The notes below the pieces were generated by a model that was not told where the DNA came from, did not search any database, and saw only the letters and a program-made list of their open reading frames with translations. The position numbers and the translations under genes are program-made. Source: Phytophthora quininea (taxonomy: Eukaryota > Oomycota > Peronosporomycetes > Peronosporales > Peronosporaceae). From it: a stretch of 64,000 bases of DNA. The stretch lies in contig JAAVTG010000711.1 of NCBI GenBank assembly GCA_011947345.1, positions 124,001 to 188,000 on the forward strand, given 5' to 3'. Shown one piece after another: positions 20,551 to 32,083 of this stretch. Numbering within the stretch: position 1 is the first letter of the stretch; every line of letters begins with the position of its first letter.

Positions 20551-21110
20551 TTGGCGTCGCAAGATTCGCAATTACTGTCGCCTGTCAGCCCGAACGACGC
20601 CAACGTCGATGCCTTCAACGACGAGAACGTATCCGCCGACAATCCGAGTGACGATGATGAAGATGGTAGCTCTGGCGAAGCTAGCGACGAGGAAGAAGAG
20701 ACGGAAGAATCGGCGGGTAATGGATCTCGCTGCAGCAGCCGTGGTCGCCGAACATCGCTCAGTCCGTCCCAGGAAGGCGACAACAACGACGGTTGTTCCA
20801 AGCGCCACAAGAGCACGGGGAGAAGATGACCGAGGCCATCTTGGAGCTAGCTGTTGCTCACAAGACGCTTGCGGACACTAGTGCAGCTCGTCGAGAGGGT
20901 GATCGTATGTGCAAACTTTCGCGGTCTGACGTTGCGATCAAAGAGTTCAAGGACCAGCTAGCGAGCACGATTGAGGTGGCTGCACGTTTCCGGTTTATTC
21001 AACTGCTGGCCACGAACCCGAACGCCGCAACGATGTACTGCGGCATGGACGACGAGTGTAGATTCTACTTTGTCCAGGAGTTTTTGGCGGGCAACACGGA
21101 TTTCCAGTAG
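20551..21110 (+). pseudogene. Harbinger companion (Myb/trihelix-like) protein remnant
   Basis: Divergent from the transposase by about 35 bp. It encodes an acidic Asp/Glu/Ser stretch (DDDEDGSSGEASDEEEE), a basic patch (KRHKSTGRR), then in the next frame a helical end (ILELAVAHKTLA ... FRFIQLLATNP ... FYFVQEFLAGN). Second proteins of Harbinger elements have this acidic-basic-helical layout and assist DNA binding. The DNA-binding N-terminus is absent and no good ATG is visible. Assignment rests mainly on position. Confidence 0.5.
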
Positions 21111-21305
21111 AAAACGTTGTTGTTCAGCAAGGCAGGTTGTCTCCTCTACAACTTAATACACGTTTGCTTTTGATGCTCTCGGTCTTGACTACATTTGACG
21201 GTTCAAACTGGCGGATCGGTGAGCAGTGAAATCGTGCACTGCAAACAAAACAGCGGAACGGACAATCCGTCGGATTCATTGCAGCGGAATGGCAGTACGC
21301 AGCCC

Positions 21306-21345
21306 AAAATGTCATTTCGCAATTCGGCAGGTCGACATAGGAAGC
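21306..21345 (-). pseudogene. LINE-type tail relic, piece 1 of 3
   Basis: AAAATGTCATTTCGCAATTC matches AATGTCGTTTCGCAATCTCC at about 8190, which encodes LRNDI. It is separated from piece 2 by the Harbinger element. Confidence 0.5.
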
Positions 21346-21379
21346 TCTGAAGCCCTTCCGTCCACGGCTTCAGCATGAC

Positions 21380-22064
21380 ATGGTGGAGCCGTTCGCGCAA
21401 CCCGAGCTAGATATCGACGCTGAAGAAGCTGCCATCAAGTCCAAACCTTCGCTCGGCATCAAGTCAGGGTGTCAGCCGTACCCTGTCGTGAACGCTGCTG
21501 GCGAACCAACGCCGCACCGAATGGAACAGGGAAACTTGCCACTCGGATCGCAAGCGTACAGTCGGTCCATGCTTTATAGCGGCAAGTGGGCCATGATGTA
21601 CGCTTGGTACTTCCCATAACATATTTGTCGACCCCCTCCCCATACCGCTATTCAGATGTGGCAGTCGCCACCACTGGCTGCACATGGTCGTTTCGCTGGA
21701 CGATGAGGCACTCGAGATGCCGACAGTGCTCGCCATCTCGTCCCAAGCAGGCATTGGGAAACCCGTGAAAGAGGCCCACCTGGACAGCACCACTCCGATG
21801 ATGATGATCGAAGACAATCCCAAGTTTGGTTATCACCAGGCTGTGCCAACCACCGAGAGCGGTGCATTCTAAGACTTGATCCAACGGGAACAAATGGCGG
21901 ACGAGGCCCGAGAAACACTGGGGACGGCGGATTTCAGCGACGACTTCAACGAAAACAAGGTGCCTTTCGTCGACGCCTTCTTCGAAGACAACCTCAAGAG
22001 TGCATCGACGTACTACGTCTACGTACGCCATCGTCACTCAGAGCCCCGCTCGCTTTGGGAGTAA
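21380..22064 (+). pseudogene. NLP (necrosis- and ethylene-inducing peptide 1-like) pseudogene
   Basis: Three frame segments follow the NLP order. 21380-21619 has GCQPYPVVNAAGE and then SQAYSRSMLYSGKWAMMYAWY. About 21660-21872 has the central region (HMVVSLDD). 21876-22064 has LIQREQMADEAR..L.TADFSDDF and VPFVDAFFEDNLKSA. Functional NLPs are secreted, cation-dependent cytolysins acting on plant membranes. Here the secretion signal is missing, the frame changes near 21620, a TAA interrupts at 21870-21872, and the segment holding the family's conserved heptapeptide is altered. Together these make it non-functional. A related C-terminal fragment lies at 62330-62455. The Harbinger element ends 75 bp upstream. 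Confidence 0.75.
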
Positions 22065-22563
22065 CGTGGGCGAAAAATACTACTTGTCATGCATGCAATT
22101 TGGAGTGAGTTCGTTAGAGGGAGAATCAATAGCGCGGTTCCATTGAGTAAGCTGGAGTACATTTCACTCTAATCCCGATGATCACACGTTCATGGCTACT
22201 GCTCGATCCACTTTCAAAGCTGTGGTGAATTGTTGTATGAGTAGCAACGCCTCTCTCAACACAGACAAACTGGCGAATTGAAGTTTGTCTCCTCATATCG
22301 TAATTGGCCCCAGGATGCCTTGAATCGAGACCTTGAAGTCACGAACACGACACGATCAAGACCACTTTGGCGAGGAGATATTGGCGCCAATGGATCCACC
22401 ACCAACATGCCGTTACTTGTTCAAATATCCATTATTAAGCATTTATCGGCATATTCATCAAAATTTCTCGTCTCGTATAATTCTACTTCAATGTCTCTCA
22501 TATAATTTCTCCTTTCAATCCAAATCACTATATAAATTCGTAATTCGCACCCCTCTCTTACCT
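22065..22563. other. Intergenic region upstream of POLE
   Basis: No gene is supported; presumably it contains POLE upstream regulatory DNA. Pyrimidine-rich toward its right end. Confidence 0.4.
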
Positions 22564-22600
22564 CTCCATTCTGCATTCCGCGCGCTTTTTGGTCATTCTG
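22564..22600 (+). promoter_or_regulatory. Oomycete initiator-type core promoter of POLE
   Basis: TCCATTCTGCATTCC (22564-22578) fits the oomycete Inr/FPR pattern with one mismatch, and a second initiator-like TCATTCTGCAAC starts at 22593. Both lie within 50 bp of the ATG at 22613, a short 5' UTR typical of oomycetes. Confidence 0.55.
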
Positions 22601-22612
22601 CAACGGACGCCC

Positions 22613-25600
22613 ATGGCGGACAAGGCGCACGGCAACTCCCGCAACCCGTACAGCCGCGGGGGCGGCTCGGCCTGGGCGCGCGGCTCCCAAGGCGCACGAG
22701 CTAATGCCTCCAACTCGCGAGGCCGCGGCATGACCGAAGCGAAGCTCTACGCGCTCCAGAAAGGCGATGAGTTGGACCAGAAGTTCGGCTTCCACTTACT
22801 CCCAGACCTGATCGAGCAAGAAGAAGACGCCAAGGACAAGAACGACGGCGTGGACCACGCCAGACTGGGTTGGCTACTGAATCTACGGGCCTGTACCCTC
22901 CCAGAACCTGTGGAAGGCAAGCTAGAAGTGTCCGCCCTAGAGCTCTACTTCTTGGAACAAGACGGTAAGGCCTTCAAGACCAGAGTCATCTATCAACCGT
23001 ACTTTTACGTACGTGCAGAAGCCAACCGAAGCCAGGATGTGATCGCTTACTGCCTCCGGAAGTTTGAAGGCCTGGTGGCCAAGGCGGAGCGAGTGTTCCG
23101 AGAAGATCTGGACAAGGCCGACCATTTAAATGGGAACAAAGCGCTGTATGTGAAGCTGAGCTTCCATACAGTCGCAGACTTAATGGCCGTAAAGAAGGAG
23201 CTGGCTCCCATTGTAGCAAGAAACCAAGAGAGATTGCAGGCCAGACAAGCCTACGAGATGCAGGGTCAGATGCAGGAGCAGGTTACGGAAGATGATTTGA
23301 TGTTTGAAGCTGCTAAAGGAGCAGGAACAGATGAGAGCGAGTCGGCGCTGCTAGAGTTGAGGGAGTACGACGTACCGTACACCATGAGAGTCGCCATTGA
23401 TCTGGATATCCGAGTGGGAGCTTGGTATCACGTGGACTATGATCCGACAGCGCCTTACGCACCCACGGATGTGAAGAGACAGAGGGATATGGTGGATAAA
23501 GCGGAGCCTGTGGTCTGTGCTTTCGATATCGAGTGTACGAAAGCTCCACTTAAGTTTCCCGATGCACAAGTGGACCAGATTTATATGATTTCGTATATGA
23601 TTGACCGTCAGGGATATTTGATTGTGAACAGGGAGTTTGTGTCGGAGGATATCCAGGACTTTGAGTACACGCCCAAGGAAGATTACCCGGGGCCATTTAT
23701 TGTGTTCAATGAGGAGAACGAGGAGCAACTGCTGAAAAGGTTTTTCGAGCATGTAGTTGAAGCGCAGCCACACATTTTCGTCACGTACAACGGAGACTTT
23801 TTCGATTGGCCGTTTATTGACGCGCGTGCGCAGGTTCACGGGATTAATATGGCGCGCGAGATCGGCGTTTCGCTGGATGAACGCAGCGGAGAGTACCGAG
23901 GCCGCAGCAGTGTGCACATGGACGCGTTCTGCTGGGTCAAGCGTGACTCGTACCTTCCCCAGGGAAGTCAAGGCTTAAAGGCTGTCACAAAGTACAAACT
24001 GGGCTATGACCCAGTGGAAGTAGATGCTGAAGATATGGTTGCTTTAGCGCGAGATGAACCGCTCAAGATGGCATCGTACTCGGTGTCTGATGCTGTTGCT
24101 ACGTTTTATTTGTATGACAAGTACGTGCATTTGTTTGTGTTCTCACTGTGCACAATTATTCCGTTGGGGTCGGAAGATGTGCTCCGAAAAGGTTCTGGAA
24201 CTCTGTGTGAAGCCTTGCTGATGGTCGAAGCCTTCAGTGGCAACATCATTTGTCCGAACAAGCAAAACTCCGCGCGTGAAGATAAATTTTTAAGGGCCAT
24301 CTCGTTGAAAGCGAGACGTATGTAGGCGGCCACGTGGAATGTTTAGAGTCTGGCGTTTTCCGCGCTGACTTTTTGTACGACTTTAACCTCGTGCCAAGTG
24401 CTTTTCAACAGCTCATTGACAATGTAGATCGTGACCTGCGTTTCTCTTTGGAAATCGAAATGAGCGTTCCCCTACATCGAGTCGCCAATTACGAGGATGT
24501 GAAGAAGGACATTGTGGACCGGCTGGTCGCACTCCGCGAGCGCCCCAACAGGAAGGAACAACCGTTGATTTATCACTTGGATGTGGCTGCCATGTACCCC
24601 AATATCATTCTAACGAATCGTCTGCAGCCATGCGCAATCGTCAACGAGGCAGACTGTGCAGCGTGCGCGTTTAACACAGAATGTGGCCGAGCGGCTGTTA
24701 AACCTGGAGAAGCATCGTGCCAACGTGAAATGGATTGGGTCTGGCGTGGCGATTTCTACCCAGCGACACGGCCAGAGTACTATTCCATCAAGACCCAGAT
24801 TGAATACGAAAACTTTTCTCTTGACAAGGGGAAAACGGACGCTGTAAAAGCAAACGGACCAAAAGCAGTCTCTTCCGTTCCGTTCGCTCAACTACCTACC
24901 GATAAGCAAGAGCAGCTGCTTAAACAGCGATTTAAGTCGTATTGTTCTAGCGTGTACAAGAAGACAAAGGTGACAGAAGAACAAAAACGATCTGCGACCG
25001 TTTGCATGCGCGAGAATCCGTTTTACGTCAACACGGTTCGTGCATTTCGAGACCGGCGGTACGAATACAAGGGGCTCACCAAGGTTTGGAAAAGAAGGTG
25101 TCCCAAGCCGCTGAGGCCAAGGATCTGCTTGCGAAGATTGACGCGCAGAACAAATGCCTCGTGTATGACTCGCTGCAGCTTGCACACAAGTGTATCCTAA
25201 ACTCGTTCTATGGCTATGTGATGCGTAAAGGCGCGCGATGGCACTCGATGGAGATGGCAGGTATTGTTACCCACACGGGCTCAAACATCATTACTGGTGC
25301 TCGTGAGTTAGTAGAACAAATCGGTAGACCTCTGGAGCTGGACACGGACGGTATTTGGGCGATTCTTCCGAAATCCTTCCCGGAAACCTTTTCATTCAAG
25401 CTCAAGGATGGCAGTTCGAGGAGTATCTCGTACCCATGTGTGATGCTAAACGCTGACGTCCATGCCAAATTCACGAATCCACAATACCATGAGCTCGATA
25501 CCGAGACTGGCAAGTACAAAACGCACCAGGAGTGCTCGATTCTTTTCGAGGTTGATGGTCCTTACAAAGCCATGGTCCTCCCTGCGTCTACAGAAGAGGG

Positions 25601-28600
25601 TAAGTTGCTGAAAAAACGCTATGCTGTATTCAACTTCGACCACTCGTTGGCTGAGCTCAAAGGTTTCGAACTTAAGCGTCGTGGTGAACTCCAGATCATT
25701 AAGGCGTTTCAGTCGCAAGTCTTTGAGTGTTTCCTTGATGGCAACACACTGGAAGAGTGTTATGCATCGGTTGCGAAATGTGCCAACCACTGGCTTGATG
25801 TGATCGATACTCGAGGCAAATCCATGGACGACGAAGAGCTGATGGCGCTAATTACTGAAAATAAGAGCATGTCTGGCAAGCTGGATGAGTATGAAGGCCA
25901 AAAGTCGACGTCTATCACGACAGCTAGACGACTGGGCGAGTTCCTAGGAGAAGAAATGATCAAAGACAAAGGGCTGACCTGTAAAATGATTATCGCAGCA
26001 CGACCGTACGGAGAGAAGGTAACTGAGCGCGCTATCCCCACCGCCATCTTCGCCACAGAGGACGCAGTCAAGAAGCACTTCCTCAAGAAGTGGCTCAAAG
26101 ACCCTCACCTGCAAGATTTTGACATTCGTTCGATTCTTGACTGGGATTATTACCGCACTCGTTTTGCTTCCACTGTTCAAAAGATTATCTCTCTCCCCGC
26201 AGCTTTTCAGAACGTGCGGAACCCTGTGCCTCGTATCGAACTGCCAGACTGGATGAGGAAGCAAGTCCGCGAGAAGAACGCTAAACACCAGCAAGGGAAC
26301 ATGAAGCAGTTCTTCAAGACTGCCACGAAAGGTGCTGGGGATGGAGACTACATTGCCGAGATGATCGATATGGAGGATTTGGTAAAGGGAAGCAACCTTC
26401 AAGTAAATCTCGACCGCTTGGTTGGAAGCGGAAAGACAAAGAAGACGGAGGTGGCGACACCAGTCCCACAAGTTCGATCGAAGAAATCGATGATGAAGAA
26501 ACGCCCGCTGCAAAGGTAAAACTAGGAGAAGTTCCTTTTAAGGATTGGCTAAAGAATCGCAAGAGGAAGTGGAAGTCGATGCTTGGCAAAAGGCGGCGCG
26601 AAAGAGAAGAGCGTATGCGGAGCTTTAATAGCTTTGGCATGATGGGTGGACGCACCAGTGCCAAGCGTTTCCAAAGCGGCTCGACCAGTGCTCTTGCGAA
26701 GGGCAACGGCGTCGGTATGGAAAATTTTGTTTTCAATGCCGGCAGCGCGTTGCAACGTGAATACTGGCAAATTGTGGAAATTCAACAGGAACAAGGTGGG
26801 CTTTTCACCTGTTGGGTGCTCACTAGTCAGTCCCAGATGCTGCAACGTATCACGCTCAAGATGCCGCGGGTCTTTTATCTAACTAGCGACGAAGCTGAGC
26901 ACGACAACCTGCTAACAGTCTTGCCTGGTTCTCGACGAGTCTCTCGAATCGTGCCGCATTATTCGTCCAAACCGCAGTCTGTGCTTGAGGTCACACTAAG
27001 CGAGCGACAGTATCAGCAATATCAAAAGGAAATCGGTCAAATTCTGGGCGACCCTCACGTGACAGGCGTGTATGAGTTGCAGGTGTCAGCATTGGCACGA
27101 GCTGTCTGCGCATTGGGGTGCGTGGCAAAGGTGGTAAACCCACACCTTTCCAGCACAAACCAAGAATACGAGCTGAGCGACTTGCAATTCCAGTCGACGG
27201 CACAGGCTCCGTATTTAATGGACCCAAAGGGAGTCTCCGTGCCAAATTCGTTGATGCGTCGCGTTTTACTCTACTTTTCGCAACAGAAGAAGCGCGCGAT
27301 CTTAGGTTTGATAGTCTTGCGAGATGGAGAAGACGGTGGCAGCTTGGAGAATGCTGTCAGTGGAGGTGACGCCAACGTTTGGTACGTCGATCCATTCTCC
27401 AACGTGAAATCCCGAGGCACAGACCTGAAGCAGTTCTTCGAGCAACTGCTGCAGGAAGCGCACGAAGAGGAGACGCTGCTCCCATCCAGAGTTGTAGTTT
27501 TAAAACGCACATAGTGAAGACGGTGCAGGGCGCTTTCTCAGGTGTGAATGCCACTCTTGCGCGGCTAGCTTCCAACAAGCAACTAGCGCCGAAGCCGACG
27601 ATCGTGGTGGCTCAGACGTGCATTCCTTCAAGCAAGCGACTTCGCGAGAAAATCCAAGGACTCCACAGCTTCCCTATTGCTGTACTGCCGTGGAATGAAG
27701 AAGACACGTTGTTCCCTGCGCTCACATGGCGCAAACTCATGGGGAAAAGATGCTGACGCGGTGTTTCGAGATGACCCAGTTCTACTTGGATGTGTTGGAC
27801 TGTGCGCGATACGCACACTTGCCTGTAGGGAATTTCACTGGTGACCACTCGATTGCCATCCTCGATACTCTGTACTCGCGTATCTTGACAAAACATAAAC
27901 ACTTATGGTGGCACTCGCCTTCGTCCCTTCCGGATCTAGGCGGAAAGGAACAGGAGCAACAGTTCCAACAGCTCTTCAGCCAGTCTTTGTTCGGACAAGC
28001 GCACAAGAAGAACGACAAGAGCGCCGCCATTCAACACCGTGTCGATACGTCCGTTGTTGTGTGTGACAAGGGTTCCTTTGTTGATGTGTGTGTCGAGTTG
28101 GAACTGGATGGTTTGGCTGTCAATGCAATCTTAGTCGCTTCACAGATCCATAGCATTGAAGGCCTAGGTGTAGCGCATCAGATGGAGATTGATTTCGAAG
28201 GGAACGATGGAGAAGCTACAAAAGGAGAAGGTGGGTCAGGCGCTGCTACTGCTGAAGGTGACGCAGAGGAGAGCTGCCATGAAGCTTTCCGACTGTTGCG
28301 TGTCATGGTCACGACCCTCTTCAAAGACTTTCTCGCGAGTCGTAACAAGTTCGCAGACCACGTGCTGCAGCAGTTCTATCGCTGGTTGTGCTCGCCTAAC
28401 TCACTAAGCTTCGACCCTGCACTACATGCGATGGTAAAGCGCTTGATGGAGAAACTCTTCTTGCAATTACTTGCGGAGTTTCGACGACTTGGCTCCCATA
28501 TTGTCTATGCGGACTTCAGTAAGATCATCGTCTGCACCAAGAAGAAAACCGTGCGAGATGCCCAGACGTATCTGCAGTTCATCTTGCAGACTGTCCTGTC

Positions 28601-29710
28601 GAACGAGCTCTTCCAAGTCTTGAACTTTACACCGAAAAAGTACTGGTCGAACCTCTTCTTCATGGACGCAGAAAACTATGGCTGTATTCTTTTAAAAACA
28701 TGACAGCCGAAGAGGAGCGAGGTGACAGCGACCACGAAGACGGCGACAAGCCGCTGGAGATTGTCTCCCACTGGAATATCGCCAACTACTTACCACGTGG
28801 AGTGGACGAATACTTCTTGATCCTAGTAGGACAGTTCATTCGTCGACGCGCAGAGTTTCAGCGTCGACAGTTAACCAAAAGACCGATGTCAAACCTGACG
28901 TTGCAGAAGACGCAGACGACCTACCAGTGGAGGAGGACGAAAAGCAGCACAGTCCACTCGCTTTGTACTCGCAGAAGCTCGTCTCGTCCTACTTCTCGGA
29001 GAAACTGCTGCGTTTGGTGCCAGAAATCTTGACGTACAACATGGACCGAGACAGTTTCCCCATCTTCGCCGGCTCGCATCTGCCCATGGAATCTCCTGCG
29101 CTCGAACTAGTAAAGTTTGTCTCTTCCGTGTTTAATCTTGAGCCAAGCGTAGAGACTCAAGTAGGGAAAATGCGGCGCACTCTGCTGAAGCTCCTCCGCA
29201 TGAGTGAGTTTGCCGACGACTCGCAATTCAAGAACCCGTCGCTGTCGTTCACAGTGCAGGACGTCATCTGCCTCTGCTGTAACTTGTGCCGGTCAGTGGA
29301 TCTATGTCGAGACCCGCAGCTTTTTAAAGGCAGTGCAAACGCTAGTGAAGACGAAGAAGGACAGGAGAGTGCAGAAGACACCGAAACAACCTCTTCATGG
29401 CACTGCCCACGGTGCTTCGCTCTTTACGATAAAACTGCGTTCGAGATGCGGCTCGTGGAGATGGTTCAGGCGCAGTCTGTGGCCTACCAGCTTCAAGACT
29501 TGTACTGCAAAAAGTGCCATTTACCTGCCGAGCACAAGATGCGCGAGTACTGCCCGTGCTCTGGAACGTACGTTGATGCCAGGTGTGCGAGAGTCACTGC
29601 TAGAGACTCTGCGCCTGCTCAACCGAATCGCGCAGCAGCACAACTTTGAGTGGCTCCTTGAGACGGTCCAGCGCCTCGAGCGTCAAGCAGGCCAACATTT
29701 GCTAGAGTAA
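22613..29710 (+). CDS. POLE: DNA polymerase epsilon catalytic subunit (frame-interrupted)
   Basis: Leading-strand replicative polymerase with proofreading. The ATG at 22613 ([11 protein letters not shown]) is the first ATG after the initiator. Order: exonuclease Exo[10 protein letters not shown] (about 23522), Exo[14 protein letters not shown], Exo[18 protein letters not shown]; polymerase motif [19 protein letters not shown] (about 24580), motif [15 protein letters not shown], motif C LDTDGIW. The catalytically inactive C-terminal half follows, with cysteine clusters CysA ([13 protein letters not shown], about 29270) and CysB (CPRC...CKKC...CPCSG). Length corresponds to about 2,360 aa, normal. 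Seven breaks each fit one base lost from a homopolymer: 24287-24291 T, 25090-25093 A, 26432-26434 A, 27498-27501 T, 27745-27748 A, 28690-28693 T, 28877-28880 A. An eighth lies near 29570. No GT-AG intron spans them. The gene is probably intact. Confidence 0.95.
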
Positions 29711-30069
29711 GGGTCAATAGAAACAAACTTGTCCACGACACACTACCTGCCTTCGATGTCAACCTTAACTGAAGACTCTGGGAAGTTTCCATCTACCACA
29801 CTTTTGACCGAAAGGAATGAGCGCTATCAGGATGGCCTAGACGCTAAATCAGCTTCACACTTGTCGGGCAATCATGGCGAAACATTTTGTCCCCACCAAA
29901 TTCGCAGTTAGCTTTGCGTATTGGAATGTCTTTGCAGTCTCTTCAATACTTGGCGAATATCTCACTAACGGAAGCACCTTCTTATCATCATACTTGTCTT
30001 CGCGACGGAGTTGGATTGGCGATTGCTAATTTTTCCTAAACCACGAGACCTGATTGGGAGTGGAGGCAG
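29711..30069. other. Intergenic downstream of POLE
   Basis: Nothing recognisable. CCTTCTTATCATCATACTTGTCTT near 29980 recurs in similar form at 30428-30455. Confidence 0.4.
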
Positions 30070-30356
30070 AACCAAAAGGTGGTCCTGCTACTGTGGCGAG
30101 TCCACACTGCGATCGCGTTCCATGCTACGTGGAGGTTGAGAAACGACATACTATTCCGTGAAACTACAGCTGAAGTACCAAGCGTTCAAAATGTGATGTC
30201 CTCTTTTCGACGACACTGTCTGTTCATCAATCACCATTCAGCGGAGCTTGGGATTGACGACAAATTGTAACCTCTGTTCTGGAGAAGTTAGGCTTTGACC
30301 CACCTGCGCCGCGAAACACGCCACCAGCAAGTCACGTTTGGATTCCACGAAACTAA
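30070..30356 (+). pseudogene. LINE-type C-terminal tail fragment (copy b)
   Basis: Encodes AIAFHATWRLRNDILFRETTA, then VMSSFRRHCLF, and after one break LEKLGFDPPAP....HVWIPRN. It is collinear with 7986-8290 (-). A 5'-truncated remnant with no reverse transcriptase attached. Confidence 0.5.
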
Positions 30357-30668
30357 GCAGAACGACTAAGTAGTATACGATCGTAGCTAGAAAAACGGTT
30401 TATCCGACTGGTTAATCAACTTAAGTTCCTTCCTTATCATCATACTCGTCTTAAGCCACTTGACCCAACAAGATGAACCTCGACGGCACAATATCTTCTC
30501 TACAGTCCCACACAGAGGACAGGACTTGTCCTCTCGGCACTTTTAAAACTACCACGACGTGCATGTCGTCGTCTTCTCCTTCATATACCCACAAGCTCGA
30601 ACGATCAACTCCACAGATCGTGAATTTGCAACAAGTAGAATTGATAACAGTGAGAAAGTTGGATCGCA
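30357..30668. other. Intergenic, up to the outer edge of the inverted repeat
   Basis: An ATG at 30473 opens a 100-codon frame, but most of it runs antisense into the bZIP gene, so I do not call it. GGTTAATCAACTTAA at about 30411 is shared with 5788. Confidence 0.4.
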
Positions 30669-30675
30669 GTTCACA

Positions 30676-31553
30676 CTATTGCACTACAACATTTCCGTCG
30701 AGCGTGATGTTAGCGCCCTCAAACACGCGTGCCACGTTCTTGAGGCTGCCTACAAACTTCAGCATCGGAGTCACCAGATCCGACTGAGTCGTCAACGTCG
30801 TCACGCAACCGATTGTTTCGTCCCAACCAAACCGCACTGACCCACGCATTATAACGCGTTGGTTGAGAAGTCGATCAGCAAGTGATGTCCACTCGGTTTT
30901 GAGCTTGTCGTCCTTATTCCTCTTCAGGTGTGGATACGCCAGCCGAATTGTCGACTCGGTGATGGTGAAACTGGTCGAGACGGTGGCAACAACAGCATCA
31001 CCAGCACTCTCTGCACTCTCTTCAAGACACTTCAGCTCCATACAAATATCCGGGTGGTAGAGTGTCAACAACCTCCAATTCTCAAGTAAGGAGTCGACAC
31101 CGCACGACGTTCCATGCCTGACGTCGAATGTCATGGATGTTCGTAAGTAGTCCAACTGAAGGTGCGGCTGAGAGATGGCTGAGGTCATTAAAAGTCTACG
31201 TATCCGTGGCGAAAGAGCCGAAAGTACTCTACAGCGATATTCCAAATTAACGTTTCCGTCGGCAGTTGGTTTGCGAGTCGCATCCGATGTGCCTCGAGCT
31301 GCTGGACGACTTCTCGCAGGTGTTGGACTTCTTCTTCGAGGGACAACTCATGTTCGCGCTTCTTATTTCGGTACCGAGCTTGGTTCCCGCGACAGCGTTC
31401 TCGACGACGATCTCTTTTGTCCAGCAGGTGCTGAAGCAATTCATCAGGTCGTTCGATAGCGGATCCGTCTTGACAGGATGCAGCTCGCTGAATGACTCCG
31501 CCGATGATGCTGTCGCTCAACGAGTCGCAGTTCGGAGGGTAGAGCGAAGTCAT
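30676..31553 (-). CDS. bZIP transcription factor, left outer copy
   Basis: ATG at 31553 (MTSLYPPNCDSLSDSIIGG). The basic region RRRERCRGNQARYRNKKR aligns to the Yap-type N-R-A-x-Q-x-x-F-R pattern with Cys in place of the invariant Asn, a substitution known for Phytophthora bZIPs. A leucine zipper follows (L..EVQHLREVVQQLEAHRMRL). The C-terminal domain is conserved among copies (VEYFRLFRHGY, TFDVRHG.SCGVDSLLENW) but of unknown function. It lacks a 42-residue segment present in the right-arm copies. An A-run at about 31192 has four A's where left inner has five, breaking the frame at about residue 120; that is probably error. Nuclear, probably DNA-binding. Confidence 0.85.
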
Positions 31554-31606
31554 GGGCGAAAGGTGTCGCGGGCTGGAGGGAGGTGGTGGGTCTCGTCAAT
31601 GCGGCC

Positions 31607-31620
31607 GATTGAGGAATGAC
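31607..31620 (-). promoter_or_regulatory. Inr/FPR core promoter of left outer bZIP
   Basis: GTCATTCCTCAATC on the minus strand, 54 bp before the ATG. It matches the oomycete initiator consensus with the flanking element. Confidence 0.7.
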
Positions 31621-32083
31621 AAGTCAATCGCTTGTGATCGGCTCCCGGTTTGAAGCGTCCGTCTCTTATTCCCCGTCTTGTATCCACTTCGAGATTACCG
31701 CTGGACGTACAATAAACCAAACCAAATGCATGGAGCCAAGTACTGAAGCACGCCGTATCATAGTCCGTCGCCTTCAAAAGCTTCTCGAAGCACACATCTG
31801 CGGGTTGCATGGAAACCTCCATATAAATCAAAACGACGAACCATACTCCGCAGATGCATGTAGCATTCTTGCCAGCTGATACCCTTGTCAAATCCATACG
31901 AGCTTTTACTGTATTGCACCAGTGACGTGACACCTCGTTGACGGTCTTTTGTCGCGTCAACTCACCAAAGTCTAGCGCGACATGACAAGGTTTGCCCGAC
32001 AGCTGTGTCCAATTGCTTACGAATTCGTTCACGACAAGTTGACGCGACGCACGGAGAGACTATAAACTGTTGACAAGGTTTGG
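31621..32083. other. bZIP upstream region with recurrent interrupted palindrome
   Basis: Contains a 25-bp interrupted palindrome (31937-31961; GTTGAC arms) found upstream of each bZIP copy. The 160-codon frame here lacks an ATG and is kept only because the region is duplicated. Confidence 0.45.

Larger units (their letters stand above)
19762..21305. mobile_element. PIF/Harbinger element, about 1,544 bp
   Basis: The terminal inverted repeat GGG(C)TGCGTACTGC occurs at 19762-19774 and, inverted, at 21292-21305. Both ends carry several AGCGGAT-like subterminal repeats. Inside are two divergent frames, a Harbinger nuclease end on minus and an acidic companion protein on plus, as in autonomous Harbingers. 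The flanks on both sides belong to the same LINE-type relic, which supports the boundaries. A TWA target duplication is not clearly preserved. Confidence 0.75.

Noticed and set aside
22613..29710. Introns as the cause of POLE frame changes
   Set aside because: Homology runs without a gap across each change, and the switch occurs at homopolymers with no intervening GT-AG segment of usable length.
22613..29710. Programmed ribosomal frameshifting in POLE
   Set aside because: Seven events in one cellular gene, at runs of differing sequence and with no conserved downstream structure, is implausible.
30473..30787. ATG-initiated 104-codon frame
   Set aside because: Its second half is antisense to the bZIP C-terminus and the first half resembles nothing.
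31550..32032. 160-codon frame directly upstream of the outer bZIP genes (also at 60736-61218)
   Set aside because: No ATG start; it overlaps the core promoter, and conservation is explained by the segmental duplication.
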